Position numbers and translations under genes: made by a program. Positions 6,434-15,215 of a DNA stretch of 64,000 nt are shown here, in pieces. The DNA lies in the NCBI GenBank assembly GCA_016710965.1, contig JADJTW010000009.1, positions 74,140-138,139 of the forward strand, read 5' to 3'. The notes under the pieces were generated by a model, which worked only from the letters and a program-made list of their open reading frames with translations, searched no databases and was not told where the DNA came from. The DNA is from Flavobacteriales bacterium. GTDB lineage: Bacteria > Bacteroidota > Bacteroidia > Flavobacteriales_F > PHOS-HE28. The first letter of the stretch is position 1, and every line of letters starts with the position of its first letter.

Positions 6434-8500
6434 CTAACCGCTAGGCGCGAGCGGAACATCGATCATCACCGTTGTACCGCGTCCAGGCTGAGGATCGACT
6501 TCCACGCGGCCACCGAGCTCGGCAGCCCGTGAGCGAACCCCGGAAAGCCCTATTCCGCCAACGACCCGCGCGGGATCGAAACCGACCCCGTCATCCTCAA
6601 CAATAAGATTGACACCTTCCTCGCTGCGGACCACTTGAATGGTCAAACTGCTCGCACGGGAATGCTTGAGCACATTGCTCACGAGTTCTTGAACGATCCG
6701 ATACAGTACCAATTCGGTGTGCTGCTCCAACCGATCCTCCATGCCATGCAGATTGAGTTCCACATCCAGCTTGCCGGGCATTTGAATGGTGTTCCGCAGA
6801 TCGTGCAGCGCAGCGGCAAGGCCCACACGGGATATTGCACCACGAGCCATGTCGTGCGAGATGCGCCTGACCTCCACTACAGCATCATCCAGCATCGCAT
6901 ATACTTTATCGTACGCCTCTCCCGGTCCCGGTCCGACTGTGCGTACCGCGGGCTCCAGCACCTCGAACTGCATCTTAGTTGCGCTGAGCATGCTGCCGAG
7001 CCCGTCGTGCAGGTCCTGCGCAATTCGTCCACGCTCCTTGTCCTGACCATCGAGCATGGCTTCGAGCGCGTGGATCTCCTGTTGCTGCATGATGTCATTC
7101 ACATCCTTCTCATAAACGAGCTGTTGCTGGCGCATGAGGTTCTTACGATGCTGCAAATTGCGGGCGAGCAGCGCAGCAAAGGCCAGGAGCACGATGGCCA
7201 TGCCGATGAGCACGTTGCGCTCCAGCGTGCGCCGAGATTCCTTCTCCGCCCGCAGGTCGATCTCGGCCTTTAGCTCCTTGATCTCCAGGTTCCTCGCTTC
7301 AGCATCGTATTTCTCCCGCATTTCGGCATTTGCGAGCGCTTGCACGGTGCCCTTGCTGAAGAGACTGTCCTGAATGTCGCGTGCGCGCTCGAAATGGATC
7401 AGTGCCTCCGAGAGGCGCCCTTGCTGCCTCAGGCAATCAGCCAATTCGTCGGACGCATCCAGCTCCAGCAGCATGTTGCGCGAGCGCTGGCACCATTCGA
7501 TCACTTGCCGGAGCATGGTCTCTGCCTCCTGGCTGCGATCGGTGCCGTTGAGCAATGAGGCCAGCGCGAAGAGCGTCTCCGCCCGGTCTTCATCCGTACC
7601 CTCTAAGGCTATCATCCGGAGCAAGGACCGGTATTCATCCTCAGCCTCCTCCACCCTGTCCATCGCCAGCAGGTTAGCCGCTTTGTTGGTGCGGGCCAGG
7701 ATGCGGCCCTTGGGATTGTCCACCTCCCGGAGGATATCCAACGCGGAATCGGAGTAGGCCAACGAAAGCTCGAAACTGTCGAGGTGGTAGAGGGGTTGCG
7801 CGATCCCGATGAACGCATTCGCCAGGCCGGCAGGATCGCGATGCAGTCGTTGGAGCCGGATGTGCTCCCTATGCGTGGCCAGGGCGTCGTCGTATTGCTT
7901 CAGCTGTGCATACAGACGCGCCAGGGAGAAGGTGCTGTTGAGGGTCCCGACTTCATCGCCGATCCGCTTGCGTATCTCCAGGGCTCTGAACGTGTGGGCG
8001 ATGGCCATCTTGATCATCCCCAACTCGGCGCAGATCCCGGCGAGTCCATTGCACGAACGCGCAATGGAAACCTCATCCTTCAACGCCTCGCTTCGGCGCA
8101 ATGCTTCGTCGAGGGCGTCATGGCCTTCTCGCAATCTGCCCATCTCCCCGAGCAGCACACCCAGCTTCTGCAAGGTGCTGATCACCCCTTTTGCCTCGCC
8201 ATGGCGCAATTCAATGCCTAGCGCCCTGCGGAATTGCTCAAGGGCTTCCTCGTTACGGTTGCGCACTTGGTAGCTGAGGCCGATACGTTTATACGCCAGT
8301 GAGGCTTGAAGGCTGTCGGCGGTGCTGCCCACCAGTCTTAGCACCTCGTTCGCGTAATGGACGGCACTATCCGGGTCTTCCTCGTACACTTCCAATGAAC
8401 GATCGAGCAACCACTCAGGACCGTGCGACTGAGCCACGGTACGCATGCTGGGCGCCGCGAACGCGAAGAGGATGCAAGGAACGAAGAGGGGGCGAGGCAT
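6434..8500 (-). CDS. TPR-containing sensor histidine kinase (HisKA_3 type)
   Basis: This 688-residue protein starts at the ATG at 8500. An N-terminal signal-like segment is followed by tetratricopeptide-like helical repeats (about residues 30-380), a coiled stretch, one transmembrane helix (around LIGMAIVLLAFAALLARNL) and a HisKA_3/HATPase_c kinase core. The phospho-acceptor is His498 in AQDLHDGLGSML; the N box is ELVSNVLKHS and the G boxes are DDGVGFDP and GIGLSGVRSRA. This architecture is common in Bacteroidota and pairs with NarL/FixJ response regulators. Such a regulator lies upstream on the same strand (9457-10098), with one lipoprotein gene between them. All three genes read the same way with gaps of about 50 bp, so they probably form an operon. 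The stimulus is unknown; the TPR region presumably senses it on the periplasmic side. Confidence 0.92.
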   Translation of the reverse strand: MPRPLFVPCILFAFAAPSMRTVAQSHGPEWLLDRSLEVYEEDPDSAVHYANEVLRLVGSTADSLQASLAYKRIGLSYQVRNRNEEALEQFRRALGIELRHGEAKGVISTLQKLGVLLGEMGRLREGHDALDEALRRSEALKDEVSIARSCNGLAGICAELGMIKMAIAHTFRALEIRKRIGDEVGTLNSTFSLARLYAQLKQYDDALATHREHIRLQRLHRDPAGLANAFIGIAQPLYHLDSFELSLAYSDSALDILREVDNPKGRILARTNKAANLLAMDRVEEAEDEYRSLLRMIALEGTDEDRAETLFALASLLNGTDRSQEAETMLRQVIEWCQRSRNMLLELDASDELADCLRQQGRLSEALIHFERARDIQDSLFSKGTVQALANAEMREKYDAEARNLEIKELKAEIDLRAEKESRRTLERNVLIGMAIVLLAFAALLARNLQHRKNLMRQQQLVYEKDVNDIMQQQEIHALEAMLDGQDKERGRIAQDLHDGLGSMLSATKMQFEVLEPAVRTVGPGPGEAYDKVYAMLDDAVVEVRRISHDMARGAISRVGLAAALHDLRNTIQMPGKLDVELNLHGMEDRLEQHTELVLYRIVQELVSNVLKHSRASSLTIQVVRSEEGVNLIVEDDGVGFDPARVVGGIGLSGVRSRAAELGGRVEVDPQPGRGTTVMIDVPLAPSG

Positions 8501-8547
8501 CACGGTCCTTCGTTCATGTTCGCCCCCTCATGTTCCAGCTTCGTCTA

Positions 8548-9405
8548 TTACGGAGCACAGATGGACCAACGTGGCTCGGTGCTGGAATCGCTGTCGGTGT
8601 CAACGAAAATGCACTTGACGGCGTTGGTGCCGAATGGATCCACGTTATGGTCGAAGTAGAGGAAGTCCAGCGTGCCAGCAGTAGTGGAAAGCGTGAACTC
8701 CACGTTGTTGTTCGTGACGTCGTCGGTGAGCGTCAGTGCATCGGCCAGTTGATACACGTATGCGAACCCGCATACGCCCTGTGCACCGTCCTCCATGCCA
8801 CCGTTCACATAAATGGTCGGGTCCTCGGGAGGCAAGTTGGGATCCACATCCTGCTTATCGCCGATGCGCACGTGGCGAGGGCGCTTGGGCTTCTTCGGAG
8901 GAGCCCCGGCGGGATCATCAAGCACGTTCCCTGCAACGTCCACGATATGGACCTTCAGGTCGGTCATGTCCCTGCCATCAACCGTTCTCGGGATCTGGTA
9001 AATGGTATGAACGAAGAGACCCTTGGCATTGCCTTCAGCTGCCACGGCTTGGAAGAACAGGTCCCAAGTGGTGCTGTTGACCTTCTCGTTCACCAACTTG
9101 TAGGTGACGCTCGCAGCGTGCGGTATTACGGTGTACAGCATCAATCGGTGGTCATCGCGTCCGATCACCCGGTTCATGAGATAGGTGAAAGGGTGGTCCA
9201 GCACATCATCGGGGAAGGTGCTCACGCTGGTGGTCTCGTAACTGTTGGGCTTGGTGTGGTGGTCGTTGGAACCTGCGCGCAGCGCGATCTCGGCTTTGGC
9301 GCGCGCTACCGTGGTATCGGCCATGCTAGAACTTCCTTCGCCGCCATCGCCCGAGCATGAGGGCAACAAAGCAGCAAGCATCAAGGGAACGATCAGCTTC
9401 TTCAT
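8548..9405 (-). CDS. Lipoprotein of unknown function between a response regulator and its kinase
   Basis: I do not recognise this 285-residue protein. Starting at the ATG at 9405 gives a short hydrophobic signal ending in LPSC, a typical lipobox. After a Ser/Gly linker the mature part has no transmembrane segment and no catalytic motif I know. There is a Pro/Lys-rich patch near the middle (PPKKPKRPRHVRIG) and two cysteines in the last 115 residues (GVCGF and AVKC), plus a third in the C-terminal SICAP. Its position between the regulator and the kinase, with short gaps on both sides, suggests that it is co-expressed with them and may be a ligand-binding or accessory sensor, but nothing in the sequence proves that. 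An unrelated passenger gene is equally possible. Confidence 0.7.
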   Translation of the reverse strand: MKKLIVPLMLAALLPSCSGDGGEGSSSMADTTVARAKAEIALRAGSNDHHTKPNSYETTSVSTFPDDVLDHPFTYLMNRVIGRDDHRLMLYTVIPHAASVTYKLVNEKVNSTTWDLFFQAVAAEGNAKGLFVHTIYQIPRTVDGRDMTDLKVHIVDVAGNVLDDPAGAPPKKPKRPRHVRIGDKQDVDPNLPPEDPTIYVNGGMEDGAQGVCGFAYVYQLADALTLTDDVTNNNVEFTLSTTAGTLDFLYFDHNVDPFGTNAVKCIFVDTDSDSSTEPRWSICAP

Positions 9406-9456
9406 GGTGTGGTGGTTTGGGTTCGGGTTGGGTTTCGTTCGTGCAAGGATCATTGT

Positions 9457-10098
9457 TCAGGTGTTCCAGCCGCGTTCCATGGCATAGCGCACCAAGCCGG
9501 CCGGGTTCTTCAGCCCCAGCTTGTGCATCACGTTCCTCCGGTGCGTTTCCACTGTCGCATAGCTCAGGCCGAGCGCGTCGGAGATCTCCTGCGTGGAGTG
9601 GGACTGGGCTACCAGGCGGATGATCTCCTTTTCCCGACGTGTAAGCGTTGGAACAGGCGGAGCCGGTTGCGCCGGGTCATTGGCCTCATCCAGCAGTTTG
9701 CTCACTTCCGGTGCCAGGTAGCGGTGGCCTGCTGCAACAGTGCGCAGCGCCTCGCTGAATTGCTTGCGATCCGTGTTCTTGAGCACGTAGCCGCTGGCAC
9801 CGGCATCTATCACTTCCGTCACCATGTCCTTCTGGTGGTACATGCTAAGCACCAGCACGCGCACGTCGGGCCACCTGTCGCGAATGCGTTTCGTGGCCTC
9901 GATACCATCCATGCCCGGCGGCATGCTGATATCCATGACCACCACGTCCGGTTGCAAACGTGCCACCTCCGAGATGGCTTCGGCACCATTGTGCGCCATG
10001 CCGACAACCTTCAGGTCCTTCTCCTCCTTGAGCAAGGCAGTCAGGCCATCGAGGATGATGCTTTGGTCATCGACCAGCAGGATGCGTTTGGCGGACAT
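9457..10098 (-). CDS. NarL/FixJ-family response regulator
   Basis: The start at 10098 places the receiver domain directly at the N-terminus (MSAKRILLVDD); longer readings add unrelated residues. The 213-residue protein has the acidic pair DD, the phospho-acceptor Asp56 in VMDISMPPGMDG, the conserved LSMY and YVLKN segments, and a C-terminal LuxR-type helix-turn-helix (about residues 148-213: LTRREKEIIRLVAQ, then ATVETHRRNVMHKLGL). It should be phosphorylated by the TPR histidine kinase encoded two genes downstream (6434-8500). A weak CACATTTG box lies near 10123-10130 and a long perfect palindrome just beyond it (10149-10174), placed where an autoregulatory operator could sit. Target genes are unknown. 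Confidence 0.93.
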   Translation of the reverse strand: MSAKRILLVDDQSIILDGLTALLKEEKDLKVVGMAHNGAEAISEVARLQPDVVVMDISMPPGMDGIEATKRIRDRWPDVRVLVLSMYHQKDMVTEVIDAGASGYVLKNTDRKQFSEALRTVAAGHRYLAPEVSKLLDEANDPAQPAPPVPTLTRREKEIIRLVAQSHSTQEISDALGLSYATVETHRRNVMHKLGLKNPAGLVRYAMERGWNT

Positions 10099-10148
10099 GG
10101 ATTCGTGCGATTTTGCGCTTTCCAAATGTGAGGTGCCCGATCCAAGGA

Positions 10149-10174
10149 AAAAATACCTGTTTCCAGGTATTTTT
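10149..10174. promoter_or_regulatory. Perfect 11-bp inverted repeat upstream of the response regulator
   Basis: The arms AAAAATACCTG and CAGGTATTTTT are separated by TTTC. The element is symmetric and AT-ended on both strands. It lies about 50 bp upstream of the response regulator start and just upstream of a weak -7 box, so it could be an operator; its hairpin with a T tract in both directions could also act as a bidirectional terminator. Confidence 0.5.
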
Positions 10175-10248
10175 CGGGTGGCCGGAAAGTGCCGTTTTCG
10201 AGAGCCGTGCAAGCCGGAAAGCCGCGCCAGTATTGAAGAAACACCGAC

Positions 10249-10350
10249 CTAAAGCACGCCCAACGTGCAGAGCAGGGCAAAAACGGCCAGGGCCAGATAG
10301 ATCCCGAAAGTGGCAAGACCAGGGCTGAATTTGCGCAAGAGGGTGCTCAT
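10249..10350 (-). CDS. Small single-helix membrane peptide (hypothetical)
   Basis: A 33-residue reading frame from the ATG at 10350: a short basic N-terminus (MSTLLRKFSPG) followed by one hydrophobic helix (LATFGIYLALAVFALLCTLGVL). I do not recognise it. No clear ribosome binding site is visible, but Bacteroidota often lack one. It reads in the same direction as the response regulator 150 bp downstream, with the palindrome in between. The basic-then-hydrophobic layout is typical of real small membrane proteins, but chance cannot be excluded at this length. Confidence 0.35.
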   Translation of the reverse strand: MSTLLRKFSPGLATFGIYLALAVFALLCTLGVL

Positions 10351-10528
10351 GGAGGGACCGTGGTAAGTGTGCGCGGCGAAAGTCGATCCGGCGCCGTCAG
10401 CGGGGTGTTTCGCCTGTGTGAACTCCCGCTCGATTGCCAACAGGACGAAGTGGATTGCGAAACCGAACCGCAATGGACCAACGGGTGTTGCTTTGGACGA
10501 ATGGCGGTTTGGCGCGAGACGCCGCCGG

Positions 10529-10536
10529 TAGTTTTG
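10529..10536 (+). promoter_or_regulatory. Candidate promoter of the TonB receptor operon
   Basis: TAGTTTTG matches TAnnTTTG exactly, and a TTG lies 17 bp further upstream (10509-10511), as expected for the Bacteroidota -33 element. It ends only 8 bp before the first possible ATG (10545), so the leader would be very short or translation may begin at the ATG codons at 10554 or 10557. Confidence 0.5.
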
Positions 10537-10544
10537 CGCCCCTG

Positions 10545-12968
10545 ATGCTGAAGATGATGGTGCCGTTTGCCAGGGCCAGCGCCCTTCTCCCGTTCCTCGC
10601 GCCCTTGCTCTGTTGCGCCCAGCACACAGTTACCTTAAGCGGATATGTCAAGGACGCCAGCAGCGGCGAAGCGCTCATCGGTGCCAACGTGTACGTGAAG
10701 GAGACCATGCGTGGGACGGCCACCAATGTGTACGGCTACTATGTGCTCAATATCGAGCCCGGTACGCATACCATCGTCATGAGCTTCGTGGGCTTCGAGG
10801 ACAATGTGCAAGTGCTTGATGTGCAGAGCGATCTTAAGCTGAACATCGAAGCGAAGCCCGGATCCATTGTCGTGGAGGAAGTGGAGATCGTGGGGGAGCG
10901 CAGCAAGGCGAACACCGAAGGCACGCAGATGGGAACGGTGGACCTGGACGTGCAACGATTGAGCACCCTGCCCGCCTTGCTGGGCGAGGTGGACATCCTG
11001 AAGACCATCCAGTTCCTGCCGGGCGTGAAGAGCAATGGCGAAGGCAACAGCGGTTTCTATGTGCGCGGCGGCGGACCTGACCAGAACCTGATACTGCTGG
11101 ACAATGCCACAGTGTACAACGCCAGCCACCTCTTCGGGTTCTTCAGCGTGTTCAACGCCGACGCGGTGAAGAACATTGAGCTCATCAAGGGCGGCATGCC
11201 AGCGAACTACGGCGGCCGCATCTCCTCGGTGCTCGACATCAACATGAAGGAAGGCAATGACAAGGGCTTCCATGGGCAGGGCGGCATAGGCCTCATCAGC
11301 TCGCGCCTAACGCTCGAAGGGCCGCTGGTCAAGGATCGCGGCTCGTTCATCGTAAGTGGCCGTCGGACGTACATCGATGTGCTCACGAAGCCATTCCTGA
11401 ACGACACGGGGTCATTCTCCGGCACGGGCTACTATTTCTACGACCTCAATGCCAAGGCCAACTACCGCCTTAGCGACAAGGACCGGTTCTTCCTCAGCGG
11501 CTACTTCGGACGCGACGTGTTCACTTTCAAAGGCGCGAGCGAAGGCGATCCCGCGTTCCGGATCCCCTGGGGCAACACCACCGTGAGCGCACGTTGGAAC
11601 CACGTCTTCGGCCCCAAGCTCTTCCTGAACACCACGGCCACCTACAGCGATTACTCCTTTGCTTTCGACGCCGAACAGGACCAGTTCGCCTTCAAGCTCT
11701 TCAGCGGCATCAAGGACTATGGCCTGAAACTGGACCTGGCCCATTACCCCACCGCGCGCCACCACCTGAAGTACGGTGCGCAATACATCTACCATGTATA
11801 CACCACCAGCACGGTGGAGGTGAGCAGCGGCGATACCGAGTTCGACATCGACACCCCGCCGAAGCTGCACGCGCATGAAAGCGCGGTGTACGTACTGGAC
11901 GATTTCGATGTGACGGACCTGCTCCGGGTGAACGCGGGAGTACGCCTCACCCGCTTCGACCATGTAGGGCCCTATACTCTTTACGAGCTGGATGAGCGCG
12001 ATCGTGCCATCGGCCAGGAGGAATTCAGCGTCGGCGAGCACATCGCCTCGTACATGGCGCTTGAGCCGCGCCTGAGCGCGCGCTATACCCTGGGGCCGAA
12101 CAGCAGCGTGAAGGCAAGCTTCAACCGAGGGCAGCAATACGTTCACCTGGCCAGCTTCAGCAGCATCGCATTGCCCACCGATGTATGGATCCCGAGCAGC
12201 AACGGCGTCAAGCCCCAGATCGGCACACAATACGCCGGAGGCTATTTCCGCGACCTGTTCGAAGATGCGTACGAGGCCAGCGTGGAAGTCTATTACAAGG
12301 ACTTCGACAATCTCATCGAGTACGCCGAGGGAGCACAGCCGCAGAACAACGGGAATACCAATTATGATGCGCAGCTCGTATTCGGCACAGGCTACAGCTA
12401 CGGCGCTGAGTTCTTCGCCAAGAAGCGCACCGGCAAGGTCAACGGTTGGCTCGGCTACACCTGGAGCAAGACCATGCGCCAGTTCCCGGACATCAATGAA
12501 GGGCGCGAATTCGCCAGTCGATGGGACCGCCGTCATGACCTGAGCCTGGTGATGGGCTATGAGCACAGCAAGCGCTGGAGCTTCGGAATGAGCTTCGTTT
12601 ACGCCACGGGCCAGGCCGTTACCCTTCCGGTGAACCGCTACTTCATAGAAGGACAACTGGTGAGCGAATTCACCGAGCGCAACGGCTACCGCATGGTGCC
12701 CTATCACCGGCTGGACCTGAGCGCCACGCTCACCAATAAGGAGCACAAGACCGTGAAGGACCCGCTTACCGGCGAGGAGAAGGAAGTGCTGCGCAAGTTC
12801 CGCAGCAGCTGGACCTTCGGCGTGTACAACGCCTACAACCGGCGCAACCCCTACTTCATTTATTTCGGCACCGATGGCGTGCCCGCCAATGGCTCGTTCC
12901 AGATCGTAGCGAAACAAGTGTCGCTCTTCTCCATCCTACCGTCCGTCACATGGAATTTCAAGTTCTGA
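10545..12968 (+). CDS. TonB-dependent outer-membrane receptor with carboxypeptidase-regulatory-like domain
   Basis: This roughly 807-residue protein begins with a signal peptide (MLKMMVPFARASALLPFLAP) followed by a carboxypeptidase-regulatory-like beta-sandwich (about 20-105: GYVKDASSGEALIGANVYVK), a plug domain (about 130-240: FYVRGGGPDQNLILLDNATV, then NIELIKGGMPANYGGRISSV) and a long beta-barrel that ends in an aromatic-rich strand (VTWNFKF). Such receptors take up ligands too large or scarce for porins, powered by TonB. The stop codon overlaps the ATG of a DUF4249 lipoprotein gene (TGATG), a pairing seen repeatedly in Bacteroidota, so the two probably act together on the outer membrane. 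The ligand is unknown; no glycan-degradation genes are adjacent, which argues against a typical polysaccharide utilisation locus. Confidence 0.92.
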   Translation: MLKMMVPFARASALLPFLAPLLCCAQHTVTLSGYVKDASSGEALIGANVYVKETMRGTATNVYGYYVLNIEPGTHTIVMSFVGFEDNVQVLDVQSDLKLNIEAKPGSIVVEEVEIVGERSKANTEGTQMGTVDLDVQRLSTLPALLGEVDILKTIQFLPGVKSNGEGNSGFYVRGGGPDQNLILLDNATVYNASHLFGFFSVFNADAVKNIELIKGGMPANYGGRISSVLDINMKEGNDKGFHGQGGIGLISSRLTLEGPLVKDRGSFIVSGRRTYIDVLTKPFLNDTGSFSGTGYYFYDLNAKANYRLSDKDRFFLSGYFGRDVFTFKGASEGDPAFRIPWGNTTVSARWNHVFGPKLFLNTTATYSDYSFAFDAEQDQFAFKLFSGIKDYGLKLDLAHYPTARHHLKYGAQYIYHVYTTSTVEVSSGDTEFDIDTPPKLHAHESAVYVLDDFDVTDLLRVNAGVRLTRFDHVGPYTLYELDERDRAIGQEEFSVGEHIASYMALEPRLSARYTLGPNSSVKASFNRGQQYVHLASFSSIALPTDVWIPSSNGVKPQIGTQYAGGYFRDLFEDAYEASVEVYYKDFDNLIEYAEGAQPQNNGNTNYDAQLVFGTGYSYGAEFFAKKRTGKVNGWLGYTWSKTMRQFPDINEGREFASRWDRRHDLSLVMGYEHSKRWSFGMSFVYATGQAVTLPVNRYFIEGQLVSEFTERNGYRMVPYHRLDLSATLTNKEHKTVKDPLTGEEKEVLRKFRSSWTFGVYNAYNRRNPYFIYFGTDGVPANGSFQIVAKQVSLFSILPSVTWNFKF

Positions 12969-13927
12969 TGAACCGCCTACCGATCCTGCTGTTGCTAGTG
13001 GTGCTGCTGGCCGCGTGCGAGAAGGAGATCACCGTGGACCTGCCCATCACGCCGAGCAAGGTGGTGGTCGAAGGGAACATCGAGACCGGCCAACCGCCCA
13101 TCGTACTGCTCACTCGCACGCAGAGCTACTTCGCACCGACCAGCCTCAGCGGCATCGCGGACATCTACATCACCGACGCCACGGTGATCGTGAGCGACGG
13201 CATCAGCACCGACACGCTGGACAAGGTGTGCAGCGATCAGCTCGCCGAGGAGCAATTGATCGCGGCATCGGAAGCAACCGGCATCAGCATCGACCTCCTC
13301 CGCAACATCACCATTTGCGCATGGACCGACTTGCAGAACGAGATGCTCGGCGCGGAAGGACGCACGTACAACCTTACCGTGCTTGCAGATGGCTACACCG
13401 TCACCAGCAGCACCAAAGTGCCCGTTGGCATCGCGCTCGATTCGCTCTGGTTCAAGCTGGCCGATCAACGGCCCGGGGATGATACCCTGGGCTTCCTATG
13501 GGCCACGCTTGCCGATCCGGACACCGCGGGCAACGCCTACCGGTGGATGGCCAAGCGCATCAACCAGGACGCCAATGGCGATCAAAAGGATGGCAGTTTC
13601 GTAGCGCCGCTCTTCAGCACTTTCGAGGACCGCTATGCCAACGGCCTCACTTTCGACTTCGCATACAACCGGGGCGCGGTGGCTTACAGCGGCGCGGACG
13701 ATGACAACAACGAGGAGGCAGGCTATTTCAAAGCGGGCGACACCGTGGTGGTGAAATTCAGCAGCATCGGCTTGCGCGAGCACAAGTTCTACGAGTCCTT
13801 CAGCAACAACGTCTCCTCGCAAGGCGACCTCTTCAGCAACCCGGCCAACGTGATCAGCAATATCACCGGCGGGCTGGGCGTGTGGGTCGGGTACGGCGCC
13901 CGGCTCGATACGCTGGTATGCCAGTAG
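12968..13927 (+). CDS. DUF4249 lipoprotein, partner of the TonB receptor
   Basis: The start at 12968 overlaps the receptor stop by one base and gives a lipoprotein signal ending LLAAC. The 319-residue product opens with the DUF4249 signature: CEKEITVDLPI, then VVVEGNIETGQPP and LLTRTQSYFAP. DUF4249 proteins have no proven enzymatic activity; by their constant pairing with TonB receptors they are thought to be surface-exposed ligand-binding lipoproteins, comparable in position to SusD. The overlap implies translational coupling, so the two products are made in matched amounts. No catalytic motif is visible. Confidence 0.88.
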   Translation: MNRLPILLLLVVLLAACEKEITVDLPITPSKVVVEGNIETGQPPIVLLTRTQSYFAPTSLSGIADIYITDATVIVSDGISTDTLDKVCSDQLAEEQLIAASEATGISIDLLRNITICAWTDLQNEMLGAEGRTYNLTVLADGYTVTSSTKVPVGIALDSLWFKLADQRPGDDTLGFLWATLADPDTAGNAYRWMAKRINQDANGDQKDGSFVAPLFSTFEDRYANGLTFDFAYNRGAVAYSGADDDNNEEAGYFKAGDTVVVKFSSIGLREHKFYESFSNNVSSQGDLFSNPANVISNITGGLGVWVGYGARLDTLVCQ

Positions 13928-13975
13928 AAGGCCTGGATGAGCTGCTGCGAGCGCCCATCTGCGCCGGTGGAACGC

Positions 13976-15118
13976 TCAACGGATGATGACGATGGGGCGC
14001 GTGGACGTACCCGAGGAGCTAGAAACCAGCACACGGTAAGTGCCGGTGGCGAGCGAGGTCACGTCGAGCACATCGCCAGCCAGGACAACACGTGGGGGGA
14101 CAGCATCGCGCCCTTGCATGTCGATGATGCGCATCCTGCTCGCAGGCAGCGTCCCCCCGAACTGCATTCGATCGCAGGCCGCATCGATGACAACACACCA
14201 GGCAGGCTGGCCCACCTCAGGTGCCGTGGTGCTGATAACGCAAGTGTGCGCGCTCACCGCTCGTGTGCTCAAGTCCAGGCTGTCGAGCACATCCGCGAAG
14301 GCCTGCTGGTCATCTTTGAGATAGTGGTCCAGCCAAAGGCCCGCGAAATCGTTCACCACGTCGTGCTGCTGCGCACGGGTGATATCCGGGGATGGGCTGC
14401 ACGTGAGCTCGCCGAAGGAACAATTGAAGTTGCTCTCGGCGAAGTAGCAGTGCCCGCCACCGGTGATGCTGACGAATGCGCGACATGTGGTCGTAAGCGC
14501 AGCGTACATGGGTGCTGCATGGTCGGCGATGGGCGTGATGCAGTCGTTGCCGCCGGCGAAGATCAACGTGGGAACAAGGATGGAGGATGCTGCTGCGATA
14601 GCGCTGGGATCCGTTTCCGCCGGGGCGAAGGTGACGACCGTGGTGATGGCGGAATTGCCGGCTGCGCCTAGCAAGCTTGCCCCCCCACCCATGCTGTGGC
14701 CCATGAGCGCACACGTTGGCGCCACGTGAGTGAAGAATGGCGATGCTCCATCATCGTTCGCTGCTTGAAGGGCCTCGGCGAGGAACGCGATGTCGGCACC
14801 GAACTCGGCATGGTCGGGCGCGAAGCCCCCTTCGGTGGTTGGTAACGCCACGATGTAGCCCTTGGGAACGAAATAGTCCCAGAGATTGGCGTAGGCGCTG
14901 GTGCTCATGACAAAGCCGTGGCCGATGACCAACACTGGGAAGGCTCCGGATTCCACCGCAGCGTTCGTTCCTGCCGAGACTCCTGGGTAATACAATTCGG
15001 TGGCTATGTTCCGTGCCCGTACCGGATCGAAGAAGCTGATGCTGCGGCTGCCGATAAGGTAGGGTTGTGCATGGGCGGAACTCACCGCCAAAAGCATGAT
15101 GAAGAGGCTCTTACGCAT
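13976..15118 (-). CDS. Secreted alpha/beta hydrolase with T9SS sorting domain
   Basis: Starting at the ATG at 15118 gives a Sec signal peptide (MRKSLFIMLLAVSSAHAQ). The 380-residue protein resembles the dienelactone-hydrolase/PAF-acetylhydrolase-like group: an oxyanion-loop region VIGHGFVMS, nucleophile motif GHSMGGG with Ser142, a candidate Asp in GGNDCITP and a candidate His in GGGHCYF. The last 70 residues (MRIIDMQGRDA to the C-terminal PIVIIR) have the beta-sandwich pattern of a type A T9SS sorting domain, so it is probably exported and attached to the cell surface or released. The substrate may be an ester, lipid or polymer, which the sequence does not settle. Its start faces the divergent T9SS gene beginning at 15216, with 97 bp shared as promoter region. 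Confidence 0.82.
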   Translation of the reverse strand: MRKSLFIMLLAVSSAHAQPYLIGSRSISFFDPVRARNIATELYYPGVSAGTNAAVESGAFPVLVIGHGFVMSTSAYANLWDYFVPKGYIVALPTTEGGFAPDHAEFGADIAFLAEALQAANDDGASPFFTHVAPTCALMGHSMGGGASLLGAAGNSAITTVVTFAPAETDPSAIAAASSILVPTLIFAGGNDCITPIADHAAPMYAALTTTCRAFVSITGGGHCYFAESNFNCSFGELTCSPSPDITRAQQHDVVNDFAGLWLDHYLKDDQQAFADVLDSLDLSTRAVSAHTCVISTTAPEVGQPAWCVVIDAACDRMQFGGTLPASRMRIIDMQGRDAVPPRVVLAGDVLDVTSLATGTYRVLVSSSSGTSTRPIVIIR

Positions 15119-15188
15119 GGCTGAACGTAGCAACAAATTCTGCCGGGCCATTGTTCGCAACCCGGCCTCGAATGCCGCACCGGCCGGG

Positions 15189-15196
15189 TATCTTCG
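15189..15196 (+). promoter_or_regulatory. Candidate -7 box of the 719-residue T9SS protein gene
   Basis: TATCTTCG, one mismatch from TAnnTTTG, ends 19 bp before the ATG at 15216. Confidence 0.35.
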
Positions 15197-15215
15197 CCCG
15201 CTCATTACCCACTAT

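Noticed and set aside
5516..6444. Plus-strand open frames across the tRNA/GIY-YIG array
   Set aside because: They are antisense to the nuclease genes or read tRNA repeats; the residues are repetitive and match no domain.
10545..13927. A polysaccharide utilisation locus
   Set aside because: The receptor is paired with DUF4249 rather than SusD, and no glycoside hydrolase or glycan-sensing regulator is adjacent.
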